From the NCBI GenBank assembly GCA_002897115.2, contig BCIH01000003.1, positions 1,237,561 through 1,301,560 on the forward strand: DNA of 64,000 nt. The letters run 5' to 3'. The position numbers and the translations under genes are program-made. The notes below the pieces were generated by a model. It was not told the origin of the DNA. It searched no databases and saw only the letters and a program-made list of their open reading frames with translations. Shown here one piece after another: positions 19,641 to 32,362 of the stretch (positions are counted from its first letter, which is position 1; every line of letters begins with the position of its first letter). Source of the stretch: Prototheca cutis. Taxonomy: Eukaryota; Chlorophyta; Trebouxiophyceae; Chlorellales; Chlorellaceae.

Positions 19641-22358
19641 ATGGATGCCGCGATTGCACGGCTGGAGGCCGTGGCATCGCGGCTCGAGGCTGCTGAGGTG
19701 AGTGGGAGTGCTGGTGGGGACACCGGAAGCAGGTGATCCAGGGGCTGTGGGCACCGCGCCGCGCCACGAATCCGCGCCATGTGTTGCTCCATGACCCTTG
19801 TCTCTGGAAATGCGCACGCAGGCACGCCTGACTGGAGCGCCGGCACCACCCACTACGACCGCCAAGGCTGCGCCGCAAGCGGCCAAGACGCCGCTGCCAG
19901 CCCCACCCGGTCCTGCTGCAACAACATCTTCTGGCCAGTCCTCTGCATATGAGGCTGTGCAAGCAAGTGCCTCTGCCCTGTTGGATGTGGCAGAGCGCAT
20001 CGGCGGCGAGGTGAGATCCGAAGGCAAGGGTGATGGGCTGGCAACCCAGCAGGGTTTGCTACTCGCAAAAGGTGGCATGCTTTTGGAACGGAGCCATTGC
20101 AGGGCAGTCTTGTGACAGCCAAAATAGTGCAGATTTCAGGTCACCATGGGCCACTCCACCAGAGAGTAGCTATAGTCGTTTGCCTGACAGTCCCACCCAT
20201 TGCCCCACCCAACATCTATAGGTTCTGGCTGCAACGCGGCTGCTGACAAACGGGGTGATTGCCGTCAAGGACCTGCTGCCTGCCTTTCGATCGTGCGCGC
20301 CGCCGGCTAGCCCCGAGGAACAGGTCGAACTGCTGGCGCCAGTGGCGGCGCAGCTTGGCGCCGCCGGGGACCTGGGGTCGGGACCGCGTTCGCCGTACGC
20401 CTCGCATTTCAAGGTCATCGCCGAGGCCGCCCAAGCACTGGCATGGGTAGCGTACACAGGGCCAGAGACAGGTACTCGTTCATTCTCTGTCGTTATTGCT
20501 GTTGTCGCGTGAGGGAGGATGCGGGGTGGGGCATTAGGCACTCTGGATGGTTGAAGGCAGAGGTTTGGATGCCACCCGCGTCCCTAGACTCGACAGACTG
20601 TGTTTCAGCACACAGACAAACGATCCTGTCTCCCACATGCGGCAGGCATGCGCCCGCCACCAGAACACGTGTCCGATGCCTGGCAAGCCGCCGATTTTTA
20701 TGCTATCAAGGTGTGTGCCTGTTTGTTTATGCTGTTGGGGCAGGGCGCATAGCAGCTGGCTGGAATGGTTGCTGGCCTCGTGGTGGCGGCAGTTTCCACA
20801 GGTTGACCATATCGTTGTGGTGGGAACTTTGCTGACAGCACAAGGGAGTGAGATTTTTTTCCACCCCGGCCCGGTGATCCAACAAGCGCACAATGATGAA
20901 CGCGCAGGTGCTCAAGGACTGGAAGGCCAAGGACCCCGCACATGCTGACTGGGTGGCAGCTGTGAAAAAGCTGCTCAACACTATGCAGGCAGGCACATGA
21001 GAGCAGGGGGAGGGTGACAGATGATGGCCACTGCATCCATGAGGCTCTCAAGTCACAATGACAAACAATATAGCTGACCTTCCCACAATGCAATGGTGGT
21101 CACCCACCCTCACCACAGGCATTTTGCGCTGCCGAGTTCCCCAGGGGTCCGACGTGGAAACCAGACGGCAGGCCGCTCTCTGTGTTCCTGGAAAAAGGCG
21201 CCGCGGGTTTGGGAGCAGATGGTGCTCGTGCCGCCCCTGCGGCGCCGGCGCTGCCTGCAAAGCCCAGCCGTGCCAAGGGCCCTCCCCCGCCCCCCGCCCC
21301 GCCTCCGCCGCCGCCGGGGGCACTGGCCGCTCCACGATCCGAAGGCGCCGACAAGGCCCCCGCGCCAAAAGGCATGGCTGCCGTGTTTGCGGAGCTGAAC
21401 CGTGGCGAGTCTGTGACCTCGGGCCTCCGTAAAGTCACAGCCGACATGAAGACCAAGAACCGCAGCGAGGCAGACCGCACCGGTGCGGCGCCCACCTCCG
21501 GCGCCGGTGCATCTCGTCCCGTGGCACGGCCAGCAGGTGCGCCGGCGCCCGGCTCTGTTGCATCCCTGCCGCCCAAACTGGAGCTGCTCCAGGGTCAAAA
21601 GTGGAGCGTCGAGCACTTTTCGGGACGGAACGACTTGGTCATCGCCGACACCGCCCCAAAACAGACTGTCTACATCTACTCCTGCCACAACTGCACCATC
21701 CAGGTGTTTGCTTGTTGGTGGTTCGTTGGGAAGAGTCGAGGTGGGGGGCCCAACTGGCCTGAAATCCAAAAGGCCCAAGCGGTTATGCCATTACCTGATC
21801 CCTCACCCGCGCGCTGACCCACCCTACCCTCCACCCCGTCCCAAACCCCCCAAAAACAACGGCGTGCAGGTTCAAGGCAAGGTCAACGCCATCAGCTTGG
21901 ACCGTTGCTCCAAGGTTGGGCTGCTGTTTGAGTCGGTGGTCTCCAGCGTGGAGCTTGTCAACTGCTGCGGCGTGGATGTGCAGAGCAAGGGCGGCGTACC
22001 CACGCTGGCTGTCGACGCCTGTGACGGCATACAGGCAAGTTGCTTTCTGTCATAAAAATGGACTAGTTTTGCTTCTCTTTGCTTCTGGTTGGTCTGTGTA
22101 CGCGGAAACGGCCTTGCCTAGCCTCCTGGTGCTCCCGTCCAGCAACTTCCTTGCCCCCAACTTCCATAACAGTTGTACCTGCCCGAGGGCAGTCTGGAGT
22201 GCGACGTGACCACAGCAAAGAGCAGCGGCATCAACATCGTGGTGCTGCCGGCAGCCGAGGATGGCACGCCGCTCGAATCACCCGTGCCCGAGCAGTTTGT
22301 GACCCGCTGGCTCGGCGGCAAGTGGGTCACCGAGCCCGTCAGCCACAGTGCAGGCTGA
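19641..22358 (+). CDS. CAP1: Adenylyl cyclase-associated protein (CAP/Srv2), actin regulator
   Basis: Exon 1 (19641-19697) encodes the conserved N-terminal coiled coil MDAAIARLEAVASRLEAAE. The following exons give the helical folded domain (SSAYEAVQASASALLDVAER; GVIAVKDLLPAFRSCAPPA; ASHFKVIAEAAQALAWVAYT; SDAWQAADFYAIKVLKDWK), a polyproline segment (about 21280-21325), the WH2-like region (GMAAVFAELNRGESVTSGLR), and the C-terminal beta-helix CARP domain (WSVEHFSGRNDLVIADTAPK; VNAISLDRCSKVGLLFESVV; CDGIQLYLPEGSLECDVTTA). CAP recycles cofilin-bound ADP-actin and promotes nucleotide exchange. Domain order and length (roughly 500 residues) are normal. It converges on the proteasome gene. Confidence 0.93.
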
Positions 22359-22663
22359 GCGTTGGTTCGTGTGACTGAAATGGAACTGCACCTGAGATCA
22401 TACCCATGTGCCATTTCGCGCTGTCTCTTCTAAGGGTCCCCCCCCCCCCAAAAAAAGAATATTTGGTCTGCTGTGCCACCTTGCCATATCCATCCCGCTG
22501 TAAACTGGCTCGCTGGCTGGCTGCCTTTTTCAAAGGCCAAACCAGGATACCCACCACAGCCAGGGGTAGTGCTGTCGACCATCACAGCGACATGCACATT
22601 GACAATGAGGGAGGGTTGTCACGCCAGCAGCGGCCCATGGCAGGTCGTCGAGAATCCGGCACA

Positions 22664-22939
22664 CTACAATTCCATGGGTGCCGCGCCGCCGTCATCACCA
22701 CCCTGGTCGTCGCCACCCTCGGCTGCGCCCTCCGCAGGCACCTCGGCGGCCGGCTCCTCGGGGGTGTTTTCTTCGTCAAGCACTGCGAGCAGTTTTTTGT
22801 GTTTGCAATGTTTTGAGTGCATTGAAGGATAGATGATGGTGGCTAGTATTACTGCCAGGCAGTGTGATCGGCTGCAGGGGCAGCATGAACTTTGCACTAC
22901 TGGCCAAGAGTACACACTATTATTGCACATCCCCTCCTG

Positions 22940-22997
<58 letters not shown>

Positions 22998-25018
22998 CCC
23001 CCCACATTTCAAACACACCTGCCATGTACGGCTCGAGGGCCTCGTCCTCCAAGATGGTAAAGGGCACGTCCTTGCCCACCAGCGCAATGGAGCAGTTTTT
23101 GGAGTTGAGGTCGCCATCCTATTTGTTTACGATAGAAAGGGGGGGGCAGGCAGTTGGTGATCAGGTTATGGGTAACCAGGGTATGGATTTGCACCCACCA
23201 GCGGCTGTGGGCATGCGGTCATGGCCCAAACACCCATAAATGCATGCATTCTGCCGCCACTACCTCACCCAACACTGACCTGCAACGTGGCACGGAGGGA
23301 GAGCAGTGCGTGGTGCACCAGCTCATCCGTGGCTGCCTCTGGAAAGCCCTCAAAGGTGCGCTCCAGGTATGTCTTGGCAGCCTTCACATAGACATCCGGA
23401 ATCGAGAGAGTGTCGACCATGCGGCGATGCCTTGGGTCTGAGGCCCTCTTCTTTGCCAACTGTCCATGATGCCAACGTCCATTAGTGCGGGGCCCATCAG
23501 CAGCAGGTACTACCCAATGACACAAACTTCCTTCCGGTACCGCGCAGACACTCGTACCTGAGACCGGGCACCCATGGCAAACGCGCGGTAGTCGTAGTAG
23601 TTGCCAGAGGGACAGTTGTAAAAGACATGAGGACCTGCACGTGCGTGCATCAGAGGAGAAGTTTGTACTAATGCTGCATGAAGACACCACAGTTGTACAG
23701 TGGCACTCCAAAAGATTTGGAAAAGGAAAAGATGCCCCCCCCCCACCCCTGGCCTGCCCTGATCAAGCCCCATCCCCAAACACAGCGCTTCCCACGGACA
23801 AACCACCCACCTGCTTCGTCATAGCCGGCCACGATCAGTCCCACGCCGTACGGCCGTTTCCACGACCGCTGTGTCCCCACCTGCAAGTGATGGGAACGAC
23901 CGTGGCTTGAGATTCAACGACGGTGTCCGCAGGAAACATGCTCGACATGGTAACAAGGCTTCACTCAGCATCCACCCCGAGCCACAGCCTCATGAGCCAG
24001 CGCACATGCCGACCGAGACATCCCTGCCCAAGGGGCAAAAACCAGGGACGGAGCACACCTGTGCCTTGTCGGCCAACTGGCGAACCAGCCTGCCCACAGG
24101 CATCGCAGAGTCAAACACGAATCTGCGGGAATGAATGGATAGGCCAGCTGTTCTTGTTAGCATTGGGAAAGGCAAGTCGCCAGGAGTGGCTGCAGGAAAC
24201 AAGGCTAAAATGACCAAGCCATCCCGGCCTCGGGTTCATAAACGGGCACGGTCTCCCAGCGCATCTCAGAGGTTTACAGCCCCGGGCTACTGGCAGCTGC
24301 GCGGCTCCCACCCAGCGCACGCACACACAGGCACGACCCTGCAGTGGGCGACACGTACCTGTGGTTCAGGCACTCGTTCCGCATGTACCGGCAAAGGATC
24401 CGGCCATCCGCAGTGAGCCCTGAAATCGCAATACCCAGATGGTCGTCAATCTGTGATGCAAGGACGGGGGGTACGAGTGGACATGACGTCCATTGGTTGA
24501 AGAATGGTTATGTCATGCACTAACGGCGTATGATGCAATGTCTGCTTGCCACACTTTGCAGACCCCGCCTTCGATAGGCGCCGCCAAGCAGTCAGCGTAC
24601 GCAAACCTTAAAGATCTTGCGCTGGTAGGATGCCAGCTCCGAGGGGGCCCGCTTGAGCGTCGCAATGACCGCCACGTCCTTGCTCTGCAGAGTAGCATGT
24701 GATGATTCGAAATGTTCCCAGAAAACATGGTGCTTGCTTCTGCCATCACTCAGCTGCGTGAGGACCAGCCTTCCACTGGCCCCTTGCCATGCCAACTTGC
24801 CTTGAGACCGACCGCAGCAGAGCCCTGCTTCACTGCTTCCATGGCATACTCAATCTGGAAAATGCGCCCTTGAGGGCTCCATGTGGTGACGTCTTGGTCG
24901 TACTGCACAGGAAATGGAGGTAGGGTGTTGTGGGGGTCCGGAACCCCTGCGTGGCAATTGCCAAGGCCACAATTTCAACGCTCCTCCATACACCAGGTCA
25001 TACCTGATTCCGAAACAT
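22664..25018 (-). CDS. PSMA1: 20S proteasome subunit alpha type-1 (alpha 6)
   Basis: At least eight short exons. Exon 1 is MFRNQ (25018 down to the GT donor). Exon 2 gives [20 protein letters not shown] and [14 protein letters not shown], the alpha-subunit signature. Next come [117 protein letters not shown]; and [19 protein letters not shown]. An acidic tail ([12 protein letters not shown]...) ends PMEL, as in plant and animal orthologues. It forms part of the outer gate ring of the 20S core. Intron lengths are modest except for the one carrying a 49-nt C run. The gene lies between CAP (converging) and element copy B. Confidence 0.93.
22944..22992. repeat. 49-nt poly(C) run in a PSMA1 intron
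   Basis: Uninterrupted C from 22944 to 22992, which is poly(G) on the sense strand of PSMA1, within the last intron. Confidence 0.95.
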
Positions 25019-25773
25019 CTCTGTGAAATCCCCTAATCGCCCCTAACGCTCCTGGAGTTGGCCTCTGACCACGGGCCACACCCGCGCTGCTCGCGATCAC
25101 AGTGCCCAGGACGTGGATACGATCTTTCCAGTGGGCTCTGCCAGTCCTCTGGAAAATGCTGGATTTAAACAATAACGAGTACAATGTACGACGAGAACTC
25201 TGTGGTCGCGGTGCCCATGACATTGACATCGATTTTTTGCCACTGAGATGATCGATCCGGGCGACGATGGCGAGTATTGCTTAGTGACCGACAATCCCTT
25301 CCAGGCCCATTCAGGCCCTCCCGTGCGAACATCCCCTTGTATGACTGCACGATGATATTTATTCCACACCAAAAGTCCAGTCTGAGAACAGGGCGGGGCC
25401 AGGAAGGAGCGCGTTCGTGGGCAATCGGCCTTTGACGTTCGGGGCCTGCGCAACTGCGGGGGGCGGGGCCACCAAGCCGCGCGTGTAGGCCCCCTGCAAC
25501 GCCTGTTACCCCAGAAATCGAGATGATGAACGGATTGAGGGTGCAGATGGGAGTTGCGATTATGTCGGTTTCTCTTTCGGCGGCCCTTGGCATTCTTCAA
25601 ACGCGCCGCCAGCAAGCGCCTTGGGGGTCACACATTGTTTGGGCCCCAGAGCAGGTGCTGTTTGGTTGATTTCAGAAGAAAATCTCGTCTTGCACCTCCA
25701 TATCATCATTAAATTGCCCATTGTTTTGTCGAATCAAGGGGAGTACTGTGCAGACAAAGGCAGGTCAATCTCT

Positions 25774-26199
25774 CTAGGGATCAGATTCAAGTTCAGCAAC
25801 GGGCAACGTCATGGCCATCGTTTTCTGGGCCTCTGCAGCTGCATCTGGCCTCGCTGTGGTCCTCCGCCTGTACTTCTGGCAGCTGCGTTCCCGCCACCCG
25901 ATCTTCTGCTTCTTGGATCCAGAGCCTGAGTTGGGAGGCATTTCAACCCAGAGCCCTTCTTCTTCTAGCTCTGTTGCTCACTTGTCGACGGGTTCCGGGG
26001 AGCGGGTGTTCAGTACTTTGTGAGTGAATCGAAGATGGCCATCCTTCAGTGTGCCTGGGTGCTTCAGCATGTGGCACTGCACGATGCCGTTGAAGACAAA
26101 GTCTTTCAGGGGGTGGCGAGGGGCCAGGGTTGAAGGTCCAGCATCGTCCCCACTTTGGGGTGCCGCATTCGGGGTCAGCGAGACCAGCTGGCTGTCCAC
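25774..26199 (-). pseudogene. Conserved element ORF of unknown function, copy B (nonsense mutation)
   Basis: Counterpart of the copy A ORF: TAVDSQLVSLTPNAAPQSGD, HPLKDFVFNGIVQCHMLKH, GHLRFTHKVLNTRSPE. TGG in copy A is TGA here (stop after PVDK). The frame then continues as TELEEEGLWVEMPPNSGSGS and ends at the homologous TAG. Copy B keeps the frame that copy A lost near 13245, and copy A keeps the Trp that copy B lost. Confidence 0.5.
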
Positions 26200-26559
26200 C
26201 GCAGTCTGCTGGGGTCTGGTAGCATGGATATCTCATGATGAGTCCTGCTTGGCGTGGTGGGGATTGGGCTGGCACTGGCGCTTGCTGACCCGACTGCCAT
26301 CTGGCTGCTGCTTTGGATTGCGCCAGTCCTCCATGTGCTGGGCTTCATTATCGGGCTGAGGATCTGTAGTGGCTGGTGCCGATTGATTTCTGCAGTCAAA
26401 GCGCCTTCTCCTCATCCTGCGGTGAAGCCGGACCACGGGGATGGATACTGCAGCCACTGCATCTGTCTGGTCGATGCGCTGGCTGTCACAGGGCTGGGGA
26501 CAGCTCTCCAGTCGGCACCGGGCCACCCCACACGACGCACTGCCGCCGCGTGAGCACGA

Positions 26560-26925
26560 CCTCGAAGGGAGGGCTGCACCGGCGGCTGCCCTGGGATATG
26601 CACCGCAGGGGTGGCATTGAGGCGGCCGACCATGCGCAAGAGGCATGCCTTCACCATGCGGCGGGGGNCGGAAGAGAAGACACCCACCCAGGGGGTACGC
26701 CGGCATCAAGCGCAACAGGTGCTCCAGGCCAGGGCGAGGCCGATGGACGTGATGCCCCGCGGTTGGCAGTGGGCCCCATCCAGCGGCAGCACTGTGCGCA
26801 ACCCAAACAGCAGCACCGCCCGGAACACGTACGCCATCCTCAAATGCCAGAGGTGTGGCGTGGTGTGGAACCGTGACGTCAACGCCGCGCGCAACATTCG
26901 CCTCCTGGGGAGAGACTGGTCCTGA
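26560..26925 (+). pseudogene. TnpB/Fanzor-like C-terminal fragment, copy B
   Basis: Plus-strand frame containing RNTYAILKCQRCGVVWNRDV and NAARNIRLLG, an intact zinc-knuckle/RuvC-III motif with the canonical Arg-Asp. A frameshift then truncates the tail as GRDWS; in another frame the following bases resemble the copy A ending. No RuvC-I or RuvC-II was found upstream, so it is scored as a remnant. Confidence 0.55.
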
Positions 26926-27320
26926 CCGGCGATAGGTCGCCGCCCTTCGATCGCAAAGCCAAGCTTGCCCCCCTTGCATGTCCCCCTCCCAGGCGCTCCA
27001 CCTGGTATGATCTGATCACCAGGATTCGCCGCAGGCCCTGCGCCCCGGATCAGCACCATCGAACGCGTGCTGTGAGGCCAGTTTGCTTCTGGGTAACCCT
27101 CGCGGATCTCTTGTGGGGTGCGCCCCAGTTTGTCTGGAATCGTACCCCACCCCGACGATTGCCTCCCCTTTACGAAATGATGTTCTTTTATCCAAAGGGG
27201 AAAACGAAATTCCCTACTGCTTCTCATCCTTTACACCACTCGCACCCCTAAGTTCATTTCACAGTGTTGTTTGTAGAAAAGGAACACAACAAAAGAATTC
27301 ATTGCTTGCCAGGCAGGCGC

Positions 27321-30300
27321 TTAGGAATCAAAGTCCATGGACTTGGCGGCCCTAGAGGCTACGCGCTCTGCCAGCCTCCGGAACCCCGCCTGGAGCCGGG
27401 CCGGCACCAGTTGCGCCAGTTTACGCTCGGCCGCCACTTGCGCGTTTTCCGCCACGATGGCCGCCGCCGCCTCTGCGGGTGCCTGCTCCAGACCCGGCGG
27501 CCGCAGGGCCGCCAGCGCCGCCACCGCTCGGTTCTTAATGCGAGGCGCTGCAGCGGCCGCACAGCTCACGGGCACGGCGCTGCACTGCTGACCGAGCAAG
27601 GCATCTGCGCTGGGTGCCAGGGCCGAAAGCAAGGCCTGCGCTGCCTGACGGTGCCGGGCCGGCACATCGTGGGCCAGNGCTCGAAGCTCGGGGTCGTCTT
27701 GCAACGTGCCTGCCACCTCAGCGGCCGTCGCTGCGAGGGCATGCATAGGGTTTGTGCAGGTAATCCCAAGTGTGATCGACTTGATTGGCAGTCTGGTCCT
27801 GTTTGTGGCGCTGGCAAAACTTGCAGTGTGCCCCATGGATGTATGCGAGCGCTTCAAACGGAAAAACGTTTTTCTTAGCTGACATTGTACCTTTGTAATT
27901 CCCCCACCATACCTTTGAGCTTCTCTTCGGCTCGGTCCAGGGCCTCTGTGCACAGCTTCCCGGCGACTTCCTCCGCGACAGCCAGGCCGATGACATCAGC
28001 CGAATATCCCACCACCTCCTTGAGCTTGATCTGCACAGAAGATGCTGTTGGGGGCCGGGTGATGTGCTGGAGCGCAAGGCATCACCGACCGTGTGGGTGG
28101 CCCGGCGGCGGACGCACCTGCGTTGGGATCACCAATGTGCACGCTGGCACTGCTGTTTCAGCGCGACAAAGAAAGAAAGAAAGAAAGCTAATCCCCCACC
28201 CGACAGAGAAAGCGCACAACTGACCGGGTGATCCTCGGCCGAGTACTGGTCTAGGAAGCTGCGCTGGAGTCTTGCCAGGATGGGGTCGGGGGCCTTCTCC
28301 AGCTCGCCTGAGGCCTGCGAGGTTGGTCGAGCCAATGGAAAGGATGTAAAACTCTCGCTGTGGAGACCAGGCAAAAGATAGCAGCAGCAGCAGCAGCACT
28401 GTTCCATGCAGTCAACAGCACCTGAACACACCGAGATGACGGGCGTGCTGGGGGTGGGGACTGTCGGCGTAATCTTGCGGGGAGCACGGGGGGTGCCCTG
28501 AGCGCTGCCTCGCCAGACGTCTACCCCCTGCTGACTCAGCAGACGTGTCCGCCGCTCCGTGCCGGGACACAACAACGCCGCGAGGCGTGGATCCAGCGGC
28601 TTGGACATTGCTGCTGCAAACGCTGACTCAGCGGCCATGCAGAGGAGTTGGCCGTCCCCAGGTGCCATGTTTGGTTGATGACTGCCCCCTGACGGTGCTG
28701 TCGACAGCATCGCTGTCCCTCCGTCGGCTGCTGCAGCTGCCGTGGTCGCCCATGCCCGGCACGACCGTGCAAAATCAGCCAGTGCAGCGCGGATGCATCT
28801 CCCTGTAGGCCCAAACCCGGGACTCCTAGGCTGGAACTCTGGCCGCTGGGACAGGGCGTAGAGCTTCCCCAGCACCATACGAATGCCCGGGTGGGATGCG
28901 GCTTCGACGTCGCTGTCAACGAAACACATAAACTTGAGTGTCCAGGCTACCGTCAGGGCCAGGCGGTCCGGCTGGCTGCAAGCTGCGTCCAGGAACCGAG
29001 CCACGTCCAGGCCACCCGGGACCATGCAGAGCTCAGGGAGGTCATGACCCTGCTCGACGACAAGTCCACCAGCAGCACCGCCCCAGGCATCCCCTCCACC
29101 ACTACGCGTGAACGTGAGGAAGGACAGAAATGTTGCCAGAGCGGCAGTGGCGGCAGCACGGTCTGCCAAGCCGGGGAGCGATTCGGCGCCCTCTTCGCTC
29201 GCCAAGCGCAGGAGCCTGGTGCGCAGGCACCGGGCGAGGCAGGATTCCAGTCGTGCGCTGTCGGCCGCCTGAATCACCATGCACAGCAGGCGCTGCGGCC
29301 GCGGCAGGTGCCGTGCGCATCGTATCGCGGCCCGCAGCGCGTCTGTCTCCTCCCGGGATCGTGGGTGGGACGTCAGGGTGGCGGCACCAAATGCCTCGGG
29401 GGTGGTGGTTGTGCCGCCGGGACCCAGGAAGCTGGCCGTGACGGTCACGTGCCGCCTTCTCGGTGCTGGACCCGAACCTCCGCCACTTTCTCGCTGGCGC
29501 TGTTGTTCTTGCTTGCCCCGCTGCGTGGGCAGCAGGCCCGGCACGGTGCCCGGCCGCTCTCCAACCCCATGCATGCGGCGGTTGAGTGCCGCAAAACGCG
29601 GCACATCCCGGGAAGCCAACTCCGACAACTCGGAGTCCAACAACGCCTCTCCCGTCGCCGCGGCCGACAGGATCCCCGCCGTCACAAGTTCGGCCAGAAA
29701 CGGGAAGGTCTCGGGGAGCAGCCGGCGCAGCAGGTCGGTGCACGCGCCCTGGACCTTGCGCCAGGCGCCGAGATCATCGGCGCTCGGTGTCGTCGCTGCG
29801 TCCCCGGCACCCGACCCGTGGCTGCCAGCAAACGGCCCCGTAAGCGTGCCGCCCTCTGCCAGCGCCAGGAAGTGAAGCTGCGAGGAAGCTGTCTTCAACA
29901 GACGCAACAGGCCATCTCTCGCCGCCTCACGGTTCGTACGCCTCCACTGCTCCTCCTGCAAAGACTTATTACTTGTTTTTTTGTTTATTACGTATCATGC
30001 GTCCATGGGTAGCCCGGTGGTTTGGAAAACGGCACTGCTTGTGGCGCCATATCCCCATGCCATCATACAAAATGCACAGAACCCAATACGCACCGGAGTC
30101 CGGGAGGCATGGATGCCGTCGGTATTCCCAAGCGGCAAGCCCAACAAGCCCGGAACGGCCGGCTGTGCACTTTCATACGCCTTGTCTGCGACATCAAGGG
30201 GTTCGTGGGCCAAACATTTGGCTCGTGCTGAGAGAGATACTGCATGTGTTTCGTCCCACCAGGAATGCACTCATACACCCACCCGAGTGCCAGTTGACAG

Positions 30301-32362
30301 CGGCCTCCCGGTCCAGTGCCTCGGAGATTGTGGCACGCAGGGTACCGTCCTGCCAGCCGCAGATGGCAGGGTGCTTGCTCAGCACGCGAAGCGTGCCGGA
30401 ATCCAGCGAGGCGACCAGCCGGCGGCTGGCCCCCAGCACCCGAACCGCATAGTTGTGCGCTTGGGCGCCACTACGGAAGGCCGTTCCCGAAGGAGCCACG
30501 CCCCGGGAGGATGCCCTGGCATCGGCAGGGAGCGCCTGCACACGAGAGGTGGGGCGCATGTTTGGTGAAACATCACCCCACGAGTTTGATAAATCAAACT
30601 GCTCCCCCCTGTCTGTTGCGAACTCCCCTTTTTTAGCATTCAACCCACCAGCAAGGCGCAGAGGAAATCAAGCTCCGCCTCAAGATCGAGGTCCGGGCCG
30701 GAACGCAGCACAGCTGCGTGCATGCCAGCCAGCCGCTGCAGCCGCTCTGACAACTGCTGCAGATCCCGTGGTTGGTGTGCAGGAGGCGCCGCGGGTGCTT
30801 TTCGTGGGGTGATTGTTGTGCTCGGTTCAGGCAGTTTTCCGTTGGCTCCTGACTGTGCGCTTTGGGCACCGTTCGCAGCTGTGGGCTGCTGGGGCCCCGT
30901 GGTGGACCCACTGGCATCTGCCAGACTAGACGCTGTATTGGTGGTCCTTTGGTGATCAGCGTCAATGCAGCGTTGTGCAACCTGCAGCGTCTGCCCAGAG
31001 TCCACAGCACTAACCAGTTGTCTCCGCCCAGAAGCACTGGCCTGTGGGGCCCCGACGCCTTGGCTGCTGCTCCAAGAGACACAAGAAAGCTCGGCAGCAT
31101 GCTGGGTAGCAAGAGAACTGCTCGAGCAGGCAGCCGAACGCTCGGGCTTGGCCATCACAGCCTGTTCTCCCAGGCCCGACAGCCGCCTCTCCAGGCCCCC
31201 TGCCTCTGCCGCAGTGCCCTTGGAGCTCTGTGCTGCAAGTTTCAACTCGCCTGCAGGCGGCCATACAGGCATTCCGCCCTGCTTGGGAACTCCTGTATGG
31301 GAGATTAATAAACAAGCTAGTAATAATGGGATTAAAACAAGTACGAACAGCCCCGCAAACCCAAGGGTCGCCAAGGGCTTGGCGGCACATGGTGGTCGTT
31401 TGATCCACCGCAGGCATCCGAATCTGATGTTAAAGCAAGCAAACAAAAAATGTGCCCGATAGAAGCAATTTCAATCGAAATGTGATCGCCGTGGGGAGAT
31501 ACAAATCTGTCTACCCCATACCTGGTGTCTGTGGCTTTGGGCTGACCACCTTGGCCCACGTGTCAGTGGAAGGGGCGGCCACAAATTTTGGGTCCACATC
31601 CAGGGCTTGGACCTTTGCAGGCACAATCCTTCGCCTGGCATTGGGTGCCTGTAATCATGAGAGTGTCCAAGGAGGAAGTGCTGGAGGTGGGTGTCCCAGT
31701 CGCTGACTGACTGGATGCCTCTCTCTTTCTCTCAGCAGGCGGCAAAGAGATGTCCAATGGCCGTCTCCAAAAAACCCGAGCTTGCGCGGCCCAGCGATGC
31801 CAGGAAATGCAGGGCAGCCAGGAATAAGCCCAGCTGCTTTGGTTGAAACCCACACCACACTGAATTCCACGGACAAAAATCTGCACATGCCCTTGCAATC
31901 AACGACCACCCATTTCCTTACCGATTGAACCGCACCCGTCGGCAACGTGGGGAACGCCTCAGAGTATTCCGCGGTGCTTGATGGAAGCTTTTGCGGGGAG
32001 AGGGACTGCCGATGCTGTTTCGGGGGACTCCTGCGTCCTTGCGGAACATGCTTGCCAGGGCTGCTGCGGGGCCTTGGTTTGGCGATCGATTCTAGGTTGA
32101 GTTTGCCGCCATCGATGGGCTGGGCAGGGACTTCGCGATTGAGCTCCACAGCTAGCACAAGGGGCTCGGCCTGCTCCCGCGCGAGAGCGAGGACGGCATC
32201 GCAGCATGCCCGACGAGCCTCTGACTCTGGCCTCCCCCCAGCAATGTCAGCGATCCGGAGGCCCAGCGGATCCGGCTGGCATGAGGGACAGTCCTCCAGC
32301 CACTTGATCAATGCATCTGCTGGCCCCTGCTTCTCCAGACAAAGCCGGAGGTGGTCCTCCAT
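27321..32362 (-). CDS. CDAN1: Codanin-1 homologue (ASF1-binding chromatin factor)
   Basis: Large multi-exon gene; start MEDHLRLCLEKQGPADALIK at 32362. The first exon has a YSEAFPTL element and ends VRFNR. The next (31530-31650) contains RRIVPAKV (31610-31636), like the RRI-P-V B-domain motif with which human codanin-1 binds histone chaperone ASF1. Later exons give LAGMHAAVLRSGPDLDLEAE; NYAVRVLGASRRLVASLDSG and TLRVLSKHPAICGWQDG, matching the human VQVLECQFQVLSYLDKGTLK region; FPFLAELVTAGILSAAATGE; and LTVAWTLKFMCFVDSDVEA, matching LTVPWLVEFLSFADHV. The C-terminal exons are Ala-rich helical and end SMDFDS. A (GCA)n tract near 28380 lies in an intron. Family assignment rests on the order of several weak motifs. 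One ambiguous base at 27678. Confidence 0.7.

Larger units (their letters stand above)
25289..27165 (-). mobile_element. Degenerate mobile element, copy B (inverted relative to copy A)
   Basis: Reverse-complement match to copy A over its whole length, with substitutions and small indels. It contains the same TnpB/Fanzor-like motif (plus strand here) and the same unidentified ORF (minus strand here). It lies about 270 bp upstream of the PSMA1 start and about 155 bp downstream of the codanin stop, so no neighbouring gene is interrupted. No clear terminal repeats or target duplication seen. One ambiguous base at 26668. Confidence 0.75.
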
